Source of the DNA: Methanomicrobiales archaeon
Lineage (GTDB): Archaea; Halobacteriota; Methanomicrobia; Methanomicrobiales; Methanoculleaceae
Assembly: GCA_012521035.1 (NCBI GenBank)
Contig: JAAYND010000129.1
Coordinates: 1-16,901, forward strand
Direction: 5' to 3'
Length of the DNA stretch: 16,901 nucleotides
The notes under the pieces were generated by a model. It ran no database searches. It was not told the DNA's origin and worked only from the letters and a program-made list of their open reading frames with translations. Shown here piece after piece: positions 13,269-16,901 of the stretch (the stretch's first letter is position 1; every line of letters starts with the position of its first letter). A program made the translations under genes and the position numbers.

Positions 13269-14126
13269 ATGAGACTTCAACCGAGCTGCACAGATTGTCT
13301 GATCTCCCGTGTCGAGTATGAGAGCCGGCTCTGTATCGATGACGAGGCGCGCATCCAGGAGATCGTCAATGCGTGCCAGAGCCTGCTCGAGCGTATCTTC
13401 GAAGATCCGGTGCCCGCTCCCGTCATAGCGAGCCGGGTGCACCGCCTCGCCTACCAGATGATCGGCGATTCCGATCCCTACCGCGCCTTAAAGAAGGCGA
13501 ACAACGAGGACGCGATGGCAGTCTGCCGGCGGGTGCGCGACGACCTCTCAACATTCCGCGACCTCGCGCTCGCGGCGGTCATCGGGAACACGCTGGATTA
13601 TGGGTCGAAGGCCCACACCGTCACCGATAACTTCGTCGAGTTCTTCCGCAGGGAGTTTGCGGCGGGGCTGACCGTCGACGATACCGCATCTGTAGAACCC
13701 CTCACATCCCGCGTGGTCTACCTCGCCGACAACTGCGGGGAGATCGTCTTTGACGCGCTCCTCGCGGATCACCTCACCAGAAACGGATCCCACGTCACTT
13801 TCGCTGTTCGGGGCGCGCCCATCTTAAACGACGCAACCCTTGAGGATGCGCTGGCGGTCGGGCTCGATCGCCGCGTGGACCTGCTCACCACCACGACAGA
13901 CGGGATTGCCGAGCTCGGCCTCAACCTGGATATGGTCCCGCCGGCCCTCGCCGACGCCCTTGACCGCGCGACACTCATCATCGCCAAGGGGATGGCCAAC
14001 TACGAGTCACTCTCAGATCTCCGTGACCTCCCGCCCATCGCCTACATGATGTCGGTCAAGTGCGGCCCTATCGGGGCTGATATAGGAATTCCGGTCGGCT
14101 CCCGGGTTGTTCTCCTCCAGGAGTGA
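13269..14126 (+). CDS. DUF89 family damage-control phosphatase
   Basis: The 285-residue protein belongs to the DUF89 metal-dependent phosphatases, thought to remove unwanted phosphorylated side products. It has the N-terminal C7-x2-C10 of the archaeal-type subfamily I, the metal-binding L-A-D-N-C-G-E-I-V-F-D (D154, N155, E158), and the K-G-M-A-N-Y-E motif (240-246) that completes the active site. The late V-K-C-G-P-I-G segment is also typical. Length is normal. The ATG at 13269 gives the family's usual start (M-R-L-Q-P-S-C). No clear ribosome-binding site is seen, so the message may be leaderless or read from the tRNA promoter. The physiological substrate is not known. Confidence 0.88.
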   Translation: MRLQPSCTDCLISRVEYESRLCIDDEARIQEIVNACQSLLERIFEDPVPAPVIASRVHRLAYQMIGDSDPYRALKKANNEDAMAVCRRVRDDLSTFRDLALAAVIGNTLDYGSKAHTVTDNFVEFFRREFAAGLTVDDTASVEPLTSRVVYLADNCGEIVFDALLADHLTRNGSHVTFAVRGAPILNDATLEDALAVGLDRRVDLLTTTTDGIAELGLNLDMVPPALADALDRATLIIAKGMANYESLSDLRDLPPIAYMMSVKCGPIGADIGIPVGSRVVLLQE

Positions 14127-14452
14127 GCCCGGGGGGGAGCGCGTGCCCCGGCGATCCACCGATGCACCCCATCAGGCGGGGATCCTGTATATAAAGAAAC
14201 CGATCACTTTTTTATGATTTTTGGGAGAGATAACGACTAAAAAGCGTATTTGAAGAGGTATTTTAGCATTATACGTACTATAATCAGCCAGATATTTACA
14301 GGAAAATATTATATAATCATCATTATAGAAACTGGATCGGGGTAAGACCACACCCAGCGATCATCAAATATTCGATTCCAGTCAGTGATCATCACAACCT
14401 ACCACAAAACACCTACATCCACCAGGCATCATTCAACTGTTCGGTCGGGGGC

Positions 14453-14472
14453 GGCCCGCAGTATGCGGGGCC
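14453..14472. other. Stable GC hairpin
   Basis: GGCCCGCA (14453-14460) pairs with TGCGGGGCC (14464-14472) around a GTA loop, with one bulged base. It is not followed by a T run. It may be part of a structured transcript or a barrier between convergent genes. Confidence 0.5.
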
Positions 14473-14523
14473 CTCACCAGTGTTCAGCATTCAGTGGATT
14501 ACGACCAGGCCACAAGGTTCCGG

Positions 14524-14551
14524 GTGTGGCGCCCCCCACCTCACACTTTTT
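14524..14551 (+). terminator. Possible terminator: GTGTG stem followed by five T
   Basis: GTGTGG (14524-14529) can pair with CC-CACAC (within 14539-14546, one bulge), and TTTTT follows at 14547-14551. It could end a plus-strand transcript from the A+T-rich area or from the DUF89 gene. Confidence 0.3.
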
Positions 14552-14641
14552 ACTGCACATCTGTTCCCCGGGTAAACCAGGCACGATCCGGGGCCGGAAA
14601 AGAACGATCAGCCCAAAGAAGAGGGAAGGGCACAGCGGCAC

Positions 14642-15856
14642 TCACCCAAAGATCTCCCGCGATAGCTCCAGCGCCTCGATGGCGGGCATCTTCTTCCCGG
14701 TCAGAAACTCGATCGCCGCCCCACCCCCGGTGGAGATATGCGAGAACCGACCCTCAAGACCAAGCCGCTCGATCGCCACGCCCGAGTGCCCGCCACCCAC
14801 CACCGAGAACTCCACGGTGGAGGCGGCCCGCAGGAGGTCGTAGGTGCCGATGGCAAACTCCTCCTCCTCAAAGAGCCCGGCGGGACCGTTCGCAACGACC
14901 GTCCCTGACTCAGTGATCTCCGCTGTAAAGTCCCTGATCGACTCGCCCCCGATATCCAGAACCTGGCCGTCCTCAGGTATATCGCTGACCCGGTACTCCA
15001 CCCGCTCCCCATCCTCGCGGACGGCGACCGATCGGGGCAGGGATATCCGGTCACGGTAGGTCTCGAGGAGCTCGCCGGCGCGGGCGACCTCGTCCCGGTA
15101 ACCCAGGTGATCGATGAGCTGGATAGAAGGCTGGCCGATATCGTGGCCGGCCGCAAGCAAAAAGACGTTTCCCACCACACCGACGATGATCACCCGGTCA
15201 GCGGTCCCCCGCTCAAGGACATTCTTCGCGACCGCTATCGAGTCATCCACCTTCGTCCCGCCGAGGACGAAGGTGACGGGGCGCGGGGCATCCGAGAAGA
15301 CCCGGGAGAGGTTTGCGACCTCCTTCTCCATCAGGAGGCCGGCCACCGACGGAAGCAGAAGCGGCATCCCCACGATCGAGGGTTGAGACCGGTGCGCTGT
15401 GCCGAAAGCATCATTGACATATGAATCGGCCATCGACGCCAGTCTCCGGACGAGGATGGTCTTCTTCGCATCCTCGGGCTTTAAGGTCAGGTTCTCCTCA
15501 GCAGAAAACCGGAGGTTCTCAAGCATCAGGACGTCGCCGCGCTTCGCATTCCGGATAGCCTCCCGGGCGCACCGCCCGAAGATATCGTCCACATACGTCA
15601 CCGGCCGGCCGAGCAACCGCTCCAGTCTCGCGGCATGCGCCTCAAGCGTCGTGTAATCTTTCTTGCCGGGCCTGCTCTGATGCGTCAGGATGACGAGCCG
15701 GGTATCCTCAAGCGCCTGCACCGTCGGCAGGTGCTCGCGGAACCTCTTGTCATCCAGTATCTGGTTCGATGAGGGATCGATGGGTGAGTTGAAATCCACC
15801 CGCACCATCACCGTTCCCGTCAATTCTCCTGCGTCAGCAAGCGTACCGATCTCCAC
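14642..15856 (-). CDS. pgk: Phosphoglycerate kinase
   Basis: This 404-residue enzyme transfers phosphate between 1,3-bisphosphoglycerate and ADP in glycolysis and gluconeogenesis. It shows V-R-V-D-F-N-S-P near the N-terminus (the usual motif is RVDFNVP), the substrate-binding L-T-H-Q-S-R-P-G, N-D-A-F-G-T-A-H-R in the middle, the V-L-G-G-T-K hinge strand, V-A-N-G-P-A-G, and the nucleotide-binding S-T-G-G-G-A-A at the C-terminal end. Length fits the family. The start is GTG at 15856, preceded by AGAGGTGAT; no better ATG exists near the family's N-terminus. It begins 22 bases after the atpD stop, so it is probably transcribed with the ATP synthase genes. It is followed by a pyrimidine-rich stretch that may end transcription. 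Confidence 0.93.
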   Translation of the reverse strand: MEIGTLADAGELTGTVMVRVDFNSPIDPSSNQILDDKRFREHLPTVQALEDTRLVILTHQSRPGKKDYTTLEAHAARLERLLGRPVTYVDDIFGRCAREAIRNAKRGDVLMLENLRFSAEENLTLKPEDAKKTILVRRLASMADSYVNDAFGTAHRSQPSIVGMPLLLPSVAGLLMEKEVANLSRVFSDAPRPVTFVLGGTKVDDSIAVAKNVLERGTADRVIIVGVVGNVFLLAAGHDIGQPSIQLIDHLGYRDEVARAGELLETYRDRISLPRSVAVREDGERVEYRVSDIPEDGQVLDIGGESIRDFTAEITESGTVVANGPAGLFEEEEFAIGTYDLLRAASTVEFSVVGGGHSGVAIERLGLEGRFSHISTGGGAAIEFLTGKKMPAIEALELSREIFG

Positions 15857-15878
15857 CAGGGATCACCTCTACCCCTGA

Positions 15879-16505
15879 TCAGGCGCTCCGCGCTTTAATC
15901 TTTTTCAGGCGGAAGAGTTCTTCACGTTCCATCTCGTCGAGCCGCATCTTGATGAAGTCACTGGCCTCGGTGAGTTCGGGGATCACCTTGAACTCGAGCG
16001 CATTCACGCGCCGCTTGGTGCTCTCGATCTCATCGAGCAGTCGCTTCATGGTTGTCTCGATCTCAGCTGCCTCGATGACGGCCTCGACCAGTTCCTCAAA
16101 CGCCTCCGCGGCCTCATCGATGACGGCAGACGTGCCGAGCATCCCGTAGCCACGGTCGAGCACGCCCTTCCGCACCGAGGACGCCTCGATCTCGGGGACG
16201 ACAACGCCCATGATGTTCTTGCTCGCAACCGATATGGCGGGGATGTCGGCCGTTGAGAATGCAGCGGCCTTCACCCCGATCGCACCCTCGACGGTCTCCG
16301 CGAGGGCGATCATCTCCATAGCATGCCCGTAGCGCTCCACAAGCGCTCCCCGGCTATCTTTTGCCTGTTGCAGAACCTTGAAGAACTCCAGGATCAGCCC
16401 ATCGCGCTTCATCTTTAAGATGTTGTAGCCGCGTTCCGAGAGCTTGATCCGCCTCTTTAAGGCGATCAGCTCGGAACGGGTCGGCTTGATATCTCGTAGC
16501 GCCAT
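15879..16505 (-). CDS. atpD: A-type ATP synthase subunit D
   Basis: The 208-residue protein is the central-stalk subunit D of the archaeal A1AO ATP synthase, which couples ion flow through the membrane ring to ATP formation. The N-terminus I-K-P-T-R-S-E-L-I-A-L-K-R-R and the following L-K-M-K-R-D-G-L are family signatures, and the chain is almost entirely helical with long N- and C-terminal helices expected to form the antiparallel coiled-coil shaft. The C-terminal helix ends in a basic tail. The ATG at 16505 starts 7 bases after the atpB stop, in the order B-D standard for archaeal operons. Confidence 0.95.
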   Translation of the reverse strand: MALRDIKPTRSELIALKRRIKLSERGYNILKMKRDGLILEFFKVLQQAKDSRGALVERYGHAMEMIALAETVEGAIGVKAAAFSTADIPAISVASKNIMGVVVPEIEASSVRKGVLDRGYGMLGTSAVIDEAAEAFEELVEAVIEAAEIETTMKRLLDEIESTKRRVNALEFKVIPELTEASDFIKMRLDEMEREELFRLKKIKARSA

Positions 16506-16512
16506 CGGACTC

Positions 16513-16901
16513 TTACCCCTGTGCGGCTTTTCGGTACTTCGGGTGGTACTTCTGGATCAGTTCACGGTCGATACGCACGAGCTGCTCTTCGGGCAGCGTC
16601 GCGAGGAGTTTCCAGCCGAGATCGAGCGTCTCCTCGATCGACCGGTCCTCATACAGGCCCTGCCTGACGAACTGGTCCTCGAAGAGGTCGGCGAACTCAA
16701 GGAACATCCTGTCACGCTCGGAGAGAGCGTCCTTCCCGACGATGGCCACAAGACCACGGAGGTCGTTACCCTCGGCGTATGCCGCGTAGAGCTGGTCCGA
16801 GACCTTCTTGTGGTCTTCGCGGGTGTGCCCCTCACCGATACCGAGGTTCATCAGCCGGGAGAGCGACGGCAGCACGTTGATCGGTGCGTAGATACCCTTC
16901 C
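16513..16901 (-). CDS. atpB: A-type ATP synthase subunit B, C-terminal part
   Basis: The gene runs off the right edge; about 129 C-terminal residues are visible. They match the non-catalytic nucleotide-binding subunit B of A1AO ATP synthase: G-I-Y-A-P-I-N-V-L-P-S-L-S-R-L-M just inside the edge, then T-R-E-D-H at the adenine-side region, and the helical C-terminal domain with S-E-R-D and F-E-D-Q-F-V-R-Q-G. The internal ATG at 16852 and the leucine codon CTG at 16875 are not starts, because the frame continues with family sequence upstream to the edge. The TAA stop is at 16513-16515. It is followed by atpD and pgk on the same strand. Confidence 0.95.
   Translation of the reverse strand, partial: KGIYAPINVLPSLSRLMNLGIGEGHTREDHKKVSDQLYAAYAEGNDLRGLVAIVGKDALSERDRMFLEFADLFEDQFVRQGLYEDRSIEETLDLGWKLLATLPEEQLVRIDRELIQKYHPKYRKAAQG

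Larger units (their letters stand above)
14127..14641. other. Convergent spacer, partly A+T-rich, with possible small-RNA signals
   Basis: No convincing protein gene is seen in 515 bases between the convergent DUF89 and pgk genes. Its middle (about 14190-14430) is far richer in A+T than the rest of the window and contains strong TATA-like words (GTATATAAAG at about 14187-14196, ATTATATAAT at about 14309-14318). The right part is GC-rich, with a stable hairpin at 14453-14472 and a hairpin plus T-run at 14524-14551. Frames here are low in complexity. A small RNA or the remains of an inserted element would both fit. Confidence 0.45.

Noticed and set aside
14385..14916. Plus-strand frames of 140-152 codons in the spacer before pgk and running into it
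   Set aside because: They are low in complexity, overlap the pgk 3' end antisense, and resemble no family.

Overview
The window looks like part of the chromosome of a methanogenic archaeon of the Methanomicrobiales, most like Methanoculleus. This placement rests on gene content and style, not on a database search. The signs are A-type (archaeal) ATP synthase subunits B and D, an Isf-type iron-sulfur flavoprotein with the compact Cys motif known from methanogens, a tRNA gene with no encoded CCA, archaeal TATA-type promoters close to start codons, a high G+C content, and archaeal versions of MinD, DUF89 and phosphoglycerate kinase.

Left part (1-2127). The 3' end of an unrecognised plus-strand gene faces a minus-strand pair: a cation diffusion facilitator (CDF) transporter fused to a NifX-like domain, followed 17 bases later by a bacterial-type shikimate kinase.

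Accessory stretch (about 2130-5000). This holds a decayed cysteine-peptidase-like gene, a decayed YhcG-type (DUF1016) nuclease gene broken by a one-base slip in a C tract, an intact Fic AMPylase-family gene with an autoinhibitory motif, and an imperfect 119-base tandem repeat with internal inverted repeats. The repeat sits between fic and the next operon.

Housekeeping middle (5037-10366). An ACT-domain protein and its usual UPF0210 partner form an operon. They converge on an Isf-type flavoprotein. A GNAT acetyltransferase is divergent from an RNase II-family (RNB) protein, which is followed by a SAM methyltransferase.

Signalling and polarity cluster (10608-13091). A Roadblock/LC7 protein and a response regulator with a helical tail are translationally coupled on the minus strand. 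Divergent from them are a MinD-like ATPase with a membrane-targeting-like C-terminal helix and a 65-residue single-pass membrane protein with a coiled coil. The juxtaposition suggests a localisation or signalling module and is the best candidate here for an undescribed system.

Right part (13155-16901). A tRNA-Pro(GGG) gene and a DUF89 phosphatase face, across a 515-base partly A+T-rich spacer, the minus-strand run atpB-atpD-pgk, which continues off the right edge.
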